The notes: generated by a model from the sequence alone, not told the origin. Shown: positions 12,257 through 25,972, counted from the first letter of the stretch. The stretch is 64,000 bases of DNA from Saccoglossus kowalevskii (GCF_000003605.2 NW_003119426.1:511443-575442); one strand, 5' to 3'. A program made the numbers and translations.

Positions 12257-15200
12257 CATTGTAGCAATCCCAATAAAAAGTTGATTTGCATTTCATAACC
12301 AACCATTCTTTTTTTTAATTTTACGGCCACTCAGTTTGAAACTCATAATGAAACATTCCGATCTCCTAAGACGGTCTCGCTACATAAATTAATTCCTAGC
12401 ATTCTAGATCGAGTGCATCCAGGCATTATGGTTAGATTCTCCATTGATGCGTCTTGTTATCGTGATTGTCAACATCCGCAAACTATTGCGCATCAGCATG
12501 GCCGAGTAGATATCACACCGGCCAAATATTATACAAACTATCTTAATGATATATGGATGATTAGATGCATAACGGAATTGTCTAAATACACAAAATCAAA
12601 AACAAGATAATTATTAACGTTTAGAATGTAATTTTGTCAACACTAGATCATATTCACACATTTATGTTATAGCGAATAATTGTTATATATGGATAATTAC
12701 AATATCGTTTATGATCCAGACCTCGAGGCGCCAGGTTAATCGATACAAAATACAAGAGGGAATACGTCATGGAAAGACTCTGAATCGATATAATAAGATT
12801 CGATGCTTACAGCATGTGTAAATGAGGATTGTTGTTACCGAGCGAAAATGCGTTGTAGTTAAGTCCGTTCGTGGGTGCGTCCACGCAGAAAGGATACGAA
12901 CGTGACGCAATATAAAGTTTCAATTATGTGTTATCAGTACTTCTACGCTTTATTACATACCTACGGCATATCGGCTTACAATTATCTACGGCTCAGATAT
13001 TATGACCAGCTATTACGCACTGATCACGATCGACCTAATCTGTTGTCAGACATGCGACAGGAGATTTTATACAAATTATTCTGCCTTCATTACAATAATC
13101 TCGCTTTTCTGCTGCCATCGTTGAAGTGAAAATTCACTCTCCATTGGAATGAGGTCGAGATTGCACCAAGTTTTTGAAAATCGTATTAATTTTTACTACG
13201 CTCGAATGCAACTTGGCGAGTTGAATTGCGGTATAATCGTAGCTGAGCTCATTTGTTATGCGACGCGACGTTGCTGTCGTTATTTTACATCTAGAATTTC
13301 GAAAACAATACATGCGTATAATTACAAACAAGTTTTAAATAGTAAATACGGGAATTTTATTTCACGGCTCGCCACAAACACTTCTGTTTAAAAAAAACAC
13401 AGGCCATAGTTGCGGCTCGAATGTTACTCATGACTATAATGGGAAAATTGTATATTCCCAATGAAATGCATATACAATAAATTGTGGATATAATGATCTA
13501 TATGTGTTTATAACAATGTACGCAACTTGACAAAAATATATTAGACCAAGTTGAATAAAAAAAACATTTGAAGGAGGATATATTAGTGAAATGACAATAT
13601 TCGTTTTTTGTTTATTCTTCATACAATATGATGATGTCTCAACATACTTTAAGGTAGTGTTGTTTTGTAAATCATTTATTACATCTTACGGTCAAAATAC
13701 GTGTAATTCTTTATCGTGACAGGCATAGATGGGGTAACACATACATTACCAACAGGTAGTATCACACACGCGCCGATTTGAGTTTACTTCGTTGTACAAA
13801 AGGTGTATCGCTGTACGTTTCCTAAACATTGTTGACGACTATTTCAAAGAAACACACTATCAAAAGCTACCTTCAAACTTGTGAATGTATTTTTTTCCTT
13901 TATTAGTGTACTCCAATTGATTAGTTTATTGGCACACTTCGATAATTCGTGATTTCGTTTAAAAAACGGCTTTAGCTTAATTTCTTACACATTTTTATAT
14001 AATTGGAATTTTCATAAAGGCATTAATATTAAGAAACACTGCTCAGAGTAATATCTTTAGACGTACTGCAATCAGTATATGATTTTTGACTATTTAAGTC
14101 CACGATTCGCATTCTTTTTTTATTTGCGACTGATTTTTTTAAAATACCATGACTATTATTATAGTGCATGTCATTCTATATTATTTTCTTCAGTTTATAT
14201 TTTAACACATTACAATGACGTTTATTCATTACTTGCACGCCTCCCCCCCCCCCCCCATAGCGCCAACCAAACTAAATAAACACATTTTACACTATATGTC
14301 AGTGTCTACTGTAGGACTTATCATAAGGAAAAGTTAAACCATTTACAAAAGTGTATTTTTTCAAACGTTTCAATAATGTGCATTTGTATTAGCGTAAATA
14401 GAGAGCCTGAGTAATTGTTGTCTTTATTATGTGGGCTTGTTGGTGAAAATGCTTTACTTATTAGGACATTCTTAGAATCACTCCGCCTTGCATCTGGAGA
14501 TGATTAATATGTTTACTGGATGTGTGTACATGGAGATGGCACTACACCCCACCCCACCCCCACCCCACCCCAATTTAGTTAAAGCCAATTTAGTTAAAGC
14601 CAAGGATTTAATAATATTTGATATTGTTTTAGTCTGCTGTGAATATTCAGAGTTCTTCTTGGATGCCACATTCGACAGCAGATTCCACTCCTGTCTAAAG
14701 TAGGAAATTACTTTATTTGACTTGCTTTCGGAATGCTTGTCCGAGATTTGTAAACTGAGATTATAGCACACGTGCGTTGTTGCCCGAGATGGTCCCGAAT
14801 ATCGTGGTAGTAGTGACCCGTCACATCGAAAACGCTCCATAAGTCGTGTAAACGAACGTAATTGTGGGAACTGGTATCATGTGATTGCACTGACCTGCTG
14901 CTATGCGAGTACAATTTTAAAATTTATTTTGAAAATCCGTTGGCGTTTTCGTAGTTAGCAATCTTTTCCTCATACTTCCCCGGTACTGCGAGCAGGGGCG
15001 GTGAAAACTGATCCGAGACGCCAGAGTTGCATGTTAATCAAACAAAAACTTGGCAGGCTCGAGGCGTCTTATTGCACCCCAAGTCGGCGACGCAAACTCA
15101 CGCCCGTTGACCATACTCAAAGTGACGTCTCTTTTGAAATAGTCTGCCTTTGCGAATAGTTCAATGTGTGCGTTGGCAGACAGAATATGGATATGGTATG

Positions 15201-18200
15201 ATATACTTCTCTACTGACGTCGTACTATGTGAACAGAACGTGGGATACAAGTACTAGTTCAGTACACAAACTATCGCCTGTCAGCAATGGGTCGTGTCAC
15301 ATAAATTAAACAAAACACGACATTGCAGTATTAATAGTTTTAATTCGTTCAGTATAACGCCGGGAGTGCCTCGTGTTGTCGCGTTATATGTCAGAGGAGA
15401 TGCAACGTGCCGAATGTGTTCAAAATTGCGTTACCATGGATACAATGTCGGTAGTTGAAATATTCTGGCTGAAAATACCGTGCCGTACAACAATGAATGA
15501 GACTCACGGGAACGCTAAATTATACGGGAATTATGATTCTTTGTTGTTATAAGACGATTATAAATATGGCTATTGAATACGAAGTTCTTTTATAATAACA
15601 CGTCTAGGAAAACGTTTAAAGTAATACAGTGCAGTGAAAAGCAAAATGCCCGACCAGTCTATTTATACGAAAGTGTAAACTCGCAAAACGCGAGATAAGT
15701 ACATGGATTTTATTTCTAGAATTTAAAAAAAAATTGCAGATTATCTCAATAGTCTCACGAAAACAGTGTTAACACATACAGTAACTATAGAGTATTGGTT
15801 AATGCTGAGACCAAACAATTCAAGTAAGCAAAATCAAAATTCAAATTGTATTAATTACAATGTGTTGATGTAGTTTTGATATAATAACACACATACAAAC
15901 TCTAGGAATATGTGGCTATCTGTTACATAAAGTAAACGCGCTGAAAATTGGACACATTGGTTATATTACATTACTGAAATATTATCAGTTTTACTCTCGA
16001 GTACTACAGTATCACTTATATTTTTTTTTTCTAATGTTGCTATGTTGAAAGTGATTAGGGTTAGTATTACCATGGCAACATTGTCGCAATTATAGCTCAG
16101 TGGTTTCATATAACAACTACGCAGCATCTTAAAGGGTTTCTCACTTGCAGCAGGCATCGTTTCAACTAATTTGTCTGTAACGACACAAGTTGTCATCAAT
16201 TACTCATCCATAAAGTATACGACACTCGCGTCACACAGTGATTATAATAATATAAAGAAGTAAATAAATACAAACAAACAAAATGAATGAATGAGAAAAA
16301 GTGTCAAAATGTTTATGGTATCCGTAGCAACCGTCTACTTCATCATCAAGTTTTTAGAAAGTGCGGCAATGAAACAATGTGTTGAAAACAATTATTGATT
16401 GTCCACATCCGTTGATTGCAACAAACAAAACAAAACAGATGATAATATCGTCGACTCGGACTCGAAATGACAATCATGCACTTTCACTTTCTACGCACGA
16501 CTCGCGCGTTCGCGTTATTTTAATTTACGGCTCTGTTATTATTGATTGTGAATTTTGAAACGCAACTTCACTGTACGCATTTCCCTGTGTAATTGCCAAA
16601 TAAATCTTACCCGAATAAGTATGTATTGAGAAAGTATTCGCACGGTGTGGAAATCTCCAATCACAAATGTTTAATAAATGCATCGAATAAATCTGTCTTT
16701 TGTGTATTTGGTATTGTTTATATATTTTCTATTGTTTTCGTGTCCACGGAATTTTGATTGGATATGCTGTTTATATTACTTTTCACGAGGTTTACTTATA
16801 AAAATCTGAGTCTTTGAGATAATCGTGTATCTACCAATTATGTTAATTTAAGATCGTGCTTCTGATTCGCACGTCTTTATACATTATTCGATTGTAATAT
16901 TTATAATACCCCTGTCTTTGTTTACATATATTACAAATCATTCTTTTCCAAGCTAATAATTCTCAAATGAGTTTTTTATTTTGAAACAATAATGAGGACG
17001 TCCACATTTTATTTTATTGTACGTGACTTGCATATATATTTTGAATTATAATAATCAATTAGAGGGGTATTTTTAAATTTGACTTATTATTTCCTCACAT
17101 CTTTAAATATGATTCGCTTGCAATAAATGTTGTATTATATTCGAATTAATTAAATCCAGGGTTCCCGCCATTGCGGATAGAGTTGTAAAACACTTCTAAG
17201 TCCTTCCATTTTCCCTCTAATTAAACATTTATAGCGGGTGATAAAACGTTTATTGATTTCATGAAACTATGCGCTATGTATACGGATATGTAATCAATGA
17301 ACCGCATAAATCAGGCGAACGAGTTCTTAAACCAAAATTTACTATACCACGAACAACAGAGAAAATATATCAAAACAACTACTTACTTCGTTTTCTACAT
17401 ATATACGATTCGTGGTATTTAATAAATAAAAGAATGTCTTCTCTAGAAAATATTCAACAATTAATAACACGAGATTCGTTTTTGTAAACGTCATCGCGCG
17501 TCTTGCGATTCGATGTGCAAATCTTGTTTAGTGTTTGATTATCCCATAAATCACACGCAAACTTTTCTAACTTTAATAGTTACTTTTCACCAAACATGGC
17601 AGAGAAGACGGTGAGAACGTTAGTGCCGTTCATACTTCCTAGACTAGAAATAAAGACATTATTCGTTCAGAAGTAAGTAGAAATCGTGCCTCCCCTGTGA
17701 CATTTTGAAATGGGCTGGTGACGTCGACACGTTTCGCCAATAAGACCTTGGTATGCGTCAGTAAACGAGGTCGCTTTATGCGATGGATTGAGAGGGAAAT
17801 TGAAGTACGAAACTAAACGTTTATCGAGTTACTTGATACATCAATCGTCTCCTACGTGTGTCGACGCCTTCCGGTGCAGTCACCATATGGTCTCAAAGGC
17901 CCAATACAAACATATTAGAGATTTTCTATATTACGTGGTTCTAAATGTGATATTATGGAAACTGAGTAATGAGATTGTGTAATACTCTAATAAATAAAAG
18001 CATTCCACGAAGATTTCGTCGCGTTTCGTGGATTTTTTTTTATTTTTTTTAATTCAGTAATACTTCTCATAAAATTAAGTTAGCCACAAAAGTCAATTTT
18101 AAAAGGGGATAAAATCAAATAAAAACAAGTCGTTAAGTCTCGTACTGTTTGCACTGAAAACTACTTCATATAACGTGCTTGATTCTTATATTGAATTGGT

Positions 18201-19893
18201 GGCTTTTTTTTCAGTATGGGGAATTTGATCCGGTGACAATAATTATAAATCATATTACACGATGGTTGATGTAACCTGGATTTGCTTAGCACTGATGTCG
18301 GTAGTCTAATGTATAAGAATGTGACTCACGTTGCTCGAGAATAATTGTTTCCCGAGATTATGGTGACTCCAAGTCACGTTTGTATTGATGCGAAGTATTG
18401 TGTGAGACTGGTGAAAATATTCGAATTCTTTGAGAATCGCAGCTGTTGTGGCATGCGTATGCATGTGTACGTAATTGTACTGCAAAATGAACATAAACAA
18501 GTTTGATTGTTTTACGAGTTTTGAAAAAAAAAACAGTTATAAATCACATGGCATTGACAAAAAATAGCAATAATGGGATTGTGTTTGACACGCTAGTTCC
18601 ACGCCACTGTGTCTTCACAATAACGCGTACTTTGTACAGCAGTAAGTCACCGTGTTTACCAAAATAACAAGCTCTTTGTGACGCATTCCTGGCATTACCC
18701 CCGACGCCGAGGGAGTTACAACTATCGGGCATTTTAATTGATTGGTGTTTAATTGATTCATTCTATTATTTAGATGTTTTAACATTTTATATTCAGAAAA
18801 TGTTATTGTTGTTCAATTCGTATCAGTATCAGATTTAAAAAAAAATACACATATCATTACGCCTACGAACCCATGGCTTCAAGTTCATTCTTTCAATAAG
18901 GTTATTTATATGCTGTAAATTGTAATCATGGAAACGCCTAGAGTCCTCCCCAGATTTTCAAACTGCCTGGGGATAATTTTCGAAACGTATACCTCGTTGT
19001 GTTCATTTTATTCAATGTCTGTCATGTCACATTGCGTTGCGAGTAGACGAGCATAATCGATTTCTGGATTTCGCTCAAAATCGGGCAAAAAAAGCAACCC
19101 CGAACCAGTGTAGTAATATGTCTCTACGTGTACACGATTTCTGTGACAAACATCAATTCGGCACATTCAATTGCAGAGCCCATAACTTTCCACATGACGT
19201 CATAATGAAGTTAAACCAAGATGTAATTGAAATTTACATTTGTAACTAACACGTCACTTATCGTACATAATCACTTTCGCTTGAAATACTGTATAAATGT
19301 ACAGTAGTACTACATTTCTGTGAGCAATGGAACGACTAATTAAATACATCCCGGAGATGATACTTACCTTGGCAGTACACAATGACTTTGCAGAATCCCG
19401 CACCAAAAATAAAATTTTGTAGAATAGCACCAATTATGGTAGAAGGCATACAAAACAGAGCAAATAACAAGTCACTAAGTGCCAGGCTGAAAAGAAATAA
19501 GTTGGTCACAGTTCGCATGCGTCTGTTTTGTATCAGAGTCACAATGACTAGCACATTGCCTACGATAGCGAGTAGAAATATTAGCGAGTAAAGAATGGCT
19601 GAAAGCTTCGCGTCCATTTGAGGGAGGTACGAGCCCAGTTCTGTACCGTTAATGAACGTTCCGTTCATCGCTGTATTCGAGTCTGGAATGTCGAATAATG
19701 TAAAGTTGCACACTTTTTTCAGTGTTTCAGCTCCCCATTCACGTTCCGTCTCGTTACACACTGTGTACCCATGCCCACCCGTGTATTGCACAGTCTTACT
19801 GGCGTTACTGTACAGCATGGCTTCCACGCCTGTCTTCCTTAGCATCGCTGTGTGATCTGCTCCGTAGGTATTAATAAACCCAGATTGTAGCAT
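8850..19893 (-). CDS. CCKR-like: Cholecystokinin/gastrin receptor-like GPCR, receptor B (4 coding exons)
   Basis: Spliced as 19893..19368, 11787..11534, 10166..10046 and 9280..8850 (phases 1, 0, 1), giving 443 residues. This is a plasma-membrane class A receptor expected to bind a CCK/sulfakinin-like amidated peptide and signal through G proteins. Visible marks: five N-glycosylation sequons (N30, N47, N63, N77, N82); TM1 with GN at 112-113; RMRTVTNLFLFSLALSDLLF with D141; C168 and C246 for the loop disulfide; WQTKSHA at 206-212, a hallmark of CCK receptors; FFVCWTP with W360; NPIIY at 400-404; a palmitoylation-type CC at 421-422. The first ATG follows an in-frame TAG by one codon. Oddities: the usual E/DRY is ERH (192-194), and the residue after the loop-2 cysteine is N247 where human CCK1R has R197. 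Family assignment is strong; ligand and coupling are inferred. It has a paralogue about 30 kb away on the same strand. Confidence 0.92.
10046..10166 (-). CDS. CCKR-like: Receptor B coding exon 3 (TM5, start of loop 3)
   Basis: Encodes residues 261-300 plus one base. The acceptor is tatttccctttcag|ACATTC; the donor is GAAT|gtaagt (phase 1). It carries TM5 (FILMIAPLFVMTVAYSLVI) and LWRGMQNE, a stretch almost identical in receptor A. Confidence 0.9.
11534..11787 (-). CDS. CCKR-like: Receptor B coding exon 2 (TM3, TM4, loop 2)
   Basis: Encodes residues 176-260. The acceptor is a long T-rich tract ending ttttcccgtcag; the donor is TACGTG|gtaagg (phase 0). The exon carries VFVSVWTLVAISIERHFAIC, WQTKSHAYKTI and the second extracellular loop with C246. 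A second AG lies 9 nt inside the exon and would also keep the phase, but the upstream one has the better tract and gives the same TM3 length as receptor A. Confidence 0.92.
12179..12252. repeat. AT dinucleotide microsatellite
   Basis: About 37 uninterrupted AT units inside receptor B intron 1, some 390 bp upstream (in gene sense) of exon 2. Confidence 0.95.
14547..14571 (-). other. G-quadruplex-forming motif
   Basis: Five C-runs of 4-5 bases separated by single A on the plus strand, so G-runs on the minus strand, which is the sense strand of receptor B intron 1. Directly followed by a 16-bp tandem duplication (caatttagttaaagcc twice). Confidence 0.8.
14940..15130. other. Locally CpG-rich patch in receptor B intron 1
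   Basis: Many CpG dinucleotides within about 190 bp, against AT-rich, CpG-poor surroundings. No ORF explains it. It may be an intronic regulatory element. Confidence 0.35.
19368..19893 (-). CDS. CCKR-like: Receptor B coding exon 1 (N-terminus, TM1, TM2, start of TM3)
   Basis: Encodes residues 1-175 plus one base of the next codon. It holds the glycosylated extracellular tail, TM1, the first intracellular loop NRRMRTVTN, TM2 and C168. The donor reads CAAG|gtaagt (exon ends 19368, phase 1). Other in-frame ATGs lie at codons 17, 26, 76 and 93, so the true start could be one of the nearer ones; the 5'-most is chosen because an in-frame stop precedes it closely. Confidence 0.92.
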
Positions 19894-19945
19894 GCTCTAG
19901 TCAGTTCCAAAGAGTCTGACGTCGTGTGTCCGCCCGTAAATGTCC
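19894..19945 (-). other. Receptor B 5' UTR segment with an upstream intron acceptor
   Basis: On the minus strand a T-rich tract ending tttgtatgttacag (AG at 19947-19946) precedes 52 nt of untranslated leader before the ATG. Receptor A has a matching arrangement, which supports a 5' UTR intron in both genes. The upstream leader exon was not located. Confidence 0.5.
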
Positions 19946-22900
19946 CTGTAACATACAAACAAAAATGAACCCTGAGTAGTTCTGAGTTAACTACGTACAC
20001 TTGGAGAAGTCAGCGTCTTTTTATGTCAACACCTGCAGCTACTACTAATCACCGATGTATTTGAGCGTATCTATAGATGTTTTCAGCAACCTGATTGGCT
20101 TTCATACTGACTCGATTCGTTGACCGCCTCCTATCATGACCTGCCAACCATACCAAAGGCATAAATACGTGTGTTCATATTAAACGCAATCTAACAGGTT
20201 TCTCGACGCGTAACTAGTGAATACAAATATTCAGACGCGCATTGTCACGTTTACTAACTGACTGACTGATTCGCGTACAATCTCCTATGTGATGCGAAAT
20301 TGATTTTTAAACCGCCCCTCGTGAATAATTGATTTTCGCCCGAGTGTCGCTGTGCATACTTAAAACAACCGGCGAATGACGTGCGAACAATCACCGACAG
20401 TCAGGGGAATGTTATATTATTAAATAAATGTGACATTTCCTTTCACCTCAGTGCAGAAGACATTCCTTTCCAGTAATCGTTTCCTCTAAAAGTTGATGAT
20501 TGCTGAATTTATAGATGATTATCCCGCTTATTCCAATGATTGAAACTAAATTACAGCGCATATACCCGTACTGTGTTTATCTAATTATTGATATTCTGAC
20601 CACACTGCCTTAACGACAGGATTATTATCCGTAGTTGTTATTACTACATTCATTATATGACAACTGTGCAATCACCAAACAACGAATTTGTCTTCTTTCA
20701 GCGCAGTTATTCATAGTTCAAAACATTGTCAAGTGACGTAACGTGCATTAAACAGTATTGAATTGGATCGGCCAAAAAGTTTTCATGGCAGCGTTTCATT
20801 GAATGCGTCACAAAACTGTACGTTTTTCTCTCAAATGACGCTGACAAGTTTAAAAAGGGTGAAAGCGAAATTAACGTTTTCTACAAAAGAAACATGAGAA
20901 TAGCATTATGATGTTGCGCTATATTTGAATAGGAAAGCTTTCATACTTTTGTGATTAAAGATCTCTAGCAAATGGCTTGTCATCGTGTTTTTGTGGAGAT
21001 AATAAATATTGAATTCGTGCTTTGCATATTCATTTGTTGTAGGTGAAACGCAATAACAGTTGCGCGTTTCCAATAAAACAATGTTTAAGACAACATAGCC
21101 GCGCTGCTCCAGACGTTTGTAAATTCGTAATGTACCGGGGGGTATAACATTTTAATTGGAATCACTGCATTTATTGAACCTAAAAAAACACAGTATGGAT
21201 TGCATGTCGATTTGTTAATGGGAGGATTTGAATAAGACTGTTATATCATCATGGGACGGAGACTATTAGAATCAACGAAAGCAACGTCAACACGGGCCGC
21301 AATGCTTGATAGGAAAACTAGTTCTTGTTGTATGTTGACAATGTTATAAAAGAGTTGTCGAAATTGAACTCCGCATTACGGGGAAGAAATGAGTATATTA
21401 TTACTTCGTTGTAAAATCACTAAATTGTCTTTTTGTTTTGAATAACAGTATTATATTTTTTGTTCGAATTCGGGCGCTTGTGTCCGAGTGCAGATGAACA
21501 TTGACCTATGTGCGCATGAACCCACTGATTGTGTTATTTGTGTTACGAGTACATGCCTCTCCGATGACAAATTAAACTTTCGCAAATAAAACAGTCACTA
21601 ACATCACTTGTTAACCAAATCCAGCTGAATGTTTGCGAGCGCCGCCATCTTGACAAGCCTCCTATGTATAGCAACGCGGTACGTACAAGTGGCAACTGCC
21701 AATCCACGCTTAACTGGACTGCATAACGTCACAGAGCTATTCTAATCTGAACCATTTATTAGCGAATTTGCGTCAACGTGAAGGCATGTACTAGCTGATT
21801 TTGTCAATTCGTGTTATTCAGAGACACTTTCAAATGAATTTAAAATCAAACTCGGAAAGCAAATGTTGCAATGTTCTGTGACACACGATTCTTGAACAAT
21901 TGTCCGACGATCTCATTGAATACGACAATTTGGTCATACACGCATACATGTGGAAAACTATTGGAACATTCTCAAAAAAGAAGGTGAATGATTATTCCCT
22001 CATCTTGTAAGGAATATCGACTGAAGAATTGTCGTTATCTTCTTTCAAGAGAAACGAGAATACCGAATGTACATTTCCCAGTTAACGTCAGAAACAGTAC
22101 TATCACCGACCGTATGGTACATCGAAATTTAAATTATAATTTATTCTTAGTTATTATTTACTATAATACAAAATATTTCACGCCGATACAAATGTGTTAT
22201 GCTACGACTCATTCTATTATACTGCAAAACTATCATATGCAAATATTTTCGAATTAGTCAAAAGATGTCCATGACCTAAATTTAAACTAGGCAAATTGAA
22301 CATACTTCCTCTTTTTCTCCCGTAATGAGTGGAACATTAGTCAGGTTAAATTATTCGTATTAAGAGGATATCAATACAATATACAACTGACCGAATGTCG
22401 ATGTCTTCTGTTATTTGTCATGAACTTGAATTTGACCGTGTATCATACGTTGAGCATAATGTTCCCACTATTCTTAACATACTAGGTGTCGACTATTGGT
22501 TATATGTAAGGATATATTTAATTTGTTTTTCCGTCAATTTAATTTTCGTTGTGCATTTTGACTTTTTAATATATTACTATGTGTATTATGCTTTTTGGAA
22601 ACCAAAGTAATTGCACAGAATATTTGTATGTCTCAAGCGTTATTTGCTTGTAACAAATTGTTCAAAATATAGTAAACGTAGAGTTAATAGTTTTGTCTGT
22701 TGGTTATAAACACAGAAAATAAAGATTACAATTGATGTTGTCATCTTTTGCATTTTGACATTCTGTGCAAATGCCTTGTGGCGTTTTGGAATATAGCAGT
22801 TTTGTAGCAGTGGACGGTGGCAGATTTATTGAGATCTTTATCTTTTCGTCGTCGTCTTCGTATTTATATTTTAATTGTGTTATATTTATAATAATTATCG

Positions 22901-25659
22901 AGTAAACCTTCCTATCATTCCAACTCAGCGGTAGCTACAAGTGTCTAATGACGTCATTCTTGACGTAATATCGCAAATATAGTAATGCCAGACAAATAGA
23001 TAGTTACTTTACTGTCAACGAAGTTATGTATATGTGGCAACGAATACATGTTTTGCAAAATTGTTGTGTTTAATGACGAATTCAAGCTACTATGGGGGCA
23101 AGGGGATTCCTAATGTGTCTCATTATATGTGTTATGCAGACAAATAACACATTGCATAATCTGCATTTGTAAACGCTAAAATAGAAGTTGTTAAAATAGA
23201 ACTTCTGATTTTCAGACAAATACAAAGCTATGTAATGTGTTGATTTTTTTAGAACGTCCGCGGATGCAAGCTTCAGCAGCATTCATATGTGAGTGTCGAA
23301 GGAAGTCTTTAACCAGCCAATGTGTGTTTTCCGCAATTGATTAATGGTACGGAAAGTTAAACAAAGAGTTCATGAATTTCAATACTCGTCTTGTATTCCA
23401 TAGCAGATAGACCGTATGGCACGTCGTATACAGTATTGCAGTATACGTATACAGTACACACGGTCGTCGCAATATGTCTTACAGATTTTAGATTTCCCTG
23501 CCTACACATCCTAGTGTGAAAGATACAATTTAAAAACATACTGCTGTTGATTTATCATAATGTCATTTAACAATATGATCATACATTGTTTTTATTTTGT
23601 ACGTATAATAATAATAATAATCACCGAGCATGTGTTATTATTATTGATGGGTTATTGTTTTCATTAAACTAAACATTATTATTACACAGGTACTACAGAT
23701 TACTGAAAATGAGATGAAATAGTTCCCTTCTGAAGTTTAAACATTTTTTGGCATGTGTTGTATACCTTGAAATGTCATATGCCACAGTGCATTTTGACAT
23801 TCTATTAACATTGTTGTACGTTATGGTTTTGCAAATTTGAGTGTTTTAAAGGTAAATTATGCGCACTCTCAGTCCGAGAACGTATAGCACAAATGAAAAA
23901 CAAAGCCAATATCAGAATAACGTGCCTTTGAGTTTAATCTGCGTTTCGTCAAAAATCATCAAATTTTTCAAAACTATGAAGCTTTAAAAAAATCAAATGA
24001 AGAGTTTGAAACTCGCTATGACAATGACGTTCTCTGGATTCTGGGTCTCTGTCATTAAAAGTCACATTTGTTCTTAATCATCTATGTTACAATTAATGTT
24101 TGTCGATTAAATATTTCATCGTTTTATTTTTGAAAAACTCTAGAAATTTGTTCTGTTTGCTGCAATTCCATTGTCTTTGCTAATACTGTGACGAACGCGC
24201 ATCTGCCAAAACGAATAGAAAACGGCGGGCTATTATTCTGAATTTAAAACTGTCCTTGCCCTCACTCATACTAATACCCTGGCGGCAGGACGTGTTTACG
24301 ACTTTCCTGGCGATTGTCGTAAAGCCTGGGAACATAATGTAATTATAAAAGTACGCCATGATCTCGTCCTGACGTGTGGTGCGTGAAGAAGTTACTTTGA
24401 CTCGTGACGCGATGTGTCCACGCCGTGATTTACAAGCTAAGTTAGTACGTATGTATGTGTCCAGCTACATCGCATCTTTAAGTCCTTGAACCAATTGTAT
24501 GAAACATATTGTAGGTATGCATGTCGAGGTACCAATTAAAACAGTGTTCTGAGCTATGCAATAAAATCATAAGCGCCATGAATAATAAAAACTATTTTTA
24601 TTACATGTGCAGATATGTGCTATATCATAGGTATCAATATCTGTATTTTAATGAAGTTATCATTATAACATTTTTGAGTGCAACATTAATTTAAAAGCAC
24701 ATTTTAGGAGAAATCAAAGTGGATTGCTGAACATCAGTCTCATTTGCATATTGAATACCAATACTCACACATTTGCATTAACGTGTTGATGAAAGCAGGT
24801 CACCGCAAGTCGAACTATCAACGGCTATATACGTGACAATACCAGCAAAAAGCCTTATTTCATAGCAATACGTGGCATTGATCAGTTGATTTTGTCTTTT
24901 CTCCGTAACATAAACGATATTCTTTCTAACATATGTGTGAATTGTCTATCTCTGTTTGACACTGTGATTTACAAAATCGTGTATATGGTGACATGTACAA
25001 GAATTACGGAGAATATGTAATGATTTTCAAACGGGTGCGCACATTTGTGTTCGTTCGGTCCCCTCATTCGATTGTATTCCAATTCGCGTATATTTAAATT
25101 AATGGCAAAATAAAGGTAAACCAAATATATTCCGTCAAATATTCCGTAGAATAGTTACAAGACCCGAGTGAAGCTTTGGGAATGACCTCAGGATGGAACT
25201 TTAAATCCGTCCTTCGAAGAATTGAAAAAAAAATATCGCTGCAAGTCTTTTCGTGATGAATTGAATATCTATCGACCGTGCATGATATTGATAGTGGTTA
25301 CGATGGATGAATTAATGTGATATAGAACACTTACGACATTATATGCTAGAAAGGTTATCTCTGAAAAGTATGGCGTGCGCTAACATATTGATCCAAAGAC
25401 TTACATTAAACCGACATTGTACCCTAAAGTATTTGTCAGTTCAATAGACAATTTCAACAGACAATTTGGAGTTGTGGAGTGCGTGTCAAGGACAGATTGG
25501 TCAGACTGAAATGTTTATTTCATCTCAGATTGACGTGTACGTAAAATTCTGTTTACATTTTTGTCACAGCAAAGCAATGCTTAGCTGCACATTTACTATT
25601 AAAAATATATGAGGAAATAGAAGCAAATGATGTACCAAAACATTATCATGTTATTTACT
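19946..25659. other. Non-coding stretch upstream of receptor B
   Basis: No convincing coding sequence. A strong YY1-type site (GCCGCCATCTTG, 21641-21652) sits about 1.75 kb upstream of the receptor B ATG. A TGACGTCA site is at 22949-22956. The receptor B promoter and leader exon should lie here but were not identified. Confidence 0.5.
21641..21652 (-). promoter_or_regulatory. YY1-type site upstream of receptor B
   Basis: On the minus strand CAAGATGGCGGC matches the YY1 consensus AANATGGCGGC, in the sense orientation of receptor B. Such sites often sit just downstream of start sites in animal promoters. No TATA box or donor nearby settles it. Confidence 0.3.
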
Positions 25660-25972
25660 ATTATTATACATCTGTAACCGTAACGCCATAAGTTACAGCG
25701 TGCCGTAATTTTGCGGTAATTTACGGGATATTTTCATCCTACCATATAAGGAAATGGGAATTCCAAATATGGAATGATTACGCGAGTAATCGCTGATTCT
25801 GTTCTAAATATTTTGAGTTTCGGCATTACCATGGTGTAACCTTGGAAGTAAAAGGTGTATAATAAGGTTATTACGAGAACACCTCAAAGTATGCATTCAG
25901 ATAGTATGCCGCGCAGCTGTACTGTCTTCGTGCATACTTTGAGGTATTCTCGTAATAACCCCATATTATTTT
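25660..25972. mobile_element. Hairpin MITE-like element, copy 2
   Basis: About 310 bp, same orientation and order of blocks as copy 1 but shorter in the middle. Hairpin arms 25866-25895 and 25931-25960 (ggttattacgag and its complement at the ends). Flanks differ from those of copy 1, as expected for separate insertions. Confidence 0.7.

Larger units (their letters stand above)
11788..19367 (-). other. Receptor B intron 1 (7.6 kb)
   Basis: The largest intron in the window. Seen inside it: an AT dinucleotide run 12179-12252, a 14-C run at 14243-14256, a G4-forming motif on the transcribed strand at 14547-14571, and a locally CpG-rich patch around 14940-15130. No exon with receptor homology or other convincing coding sequence was seen in it. 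Introns 2 and 3 (10167-11533, 9281-10045) hold nothing notable except a 10-G run near 11212. Confidence 0.85.

Noticed and set aside
16090-16165. tRNA-like A box (tagctcagtggtt)
   Set aside because: No matching B box or acceptor-stem pairing in the following 80 bases.
18011-18040. Short inverted repeat ccacgaa...ttcgtgg
   Set aside because: Arms of only 7 bp; expected by chance.
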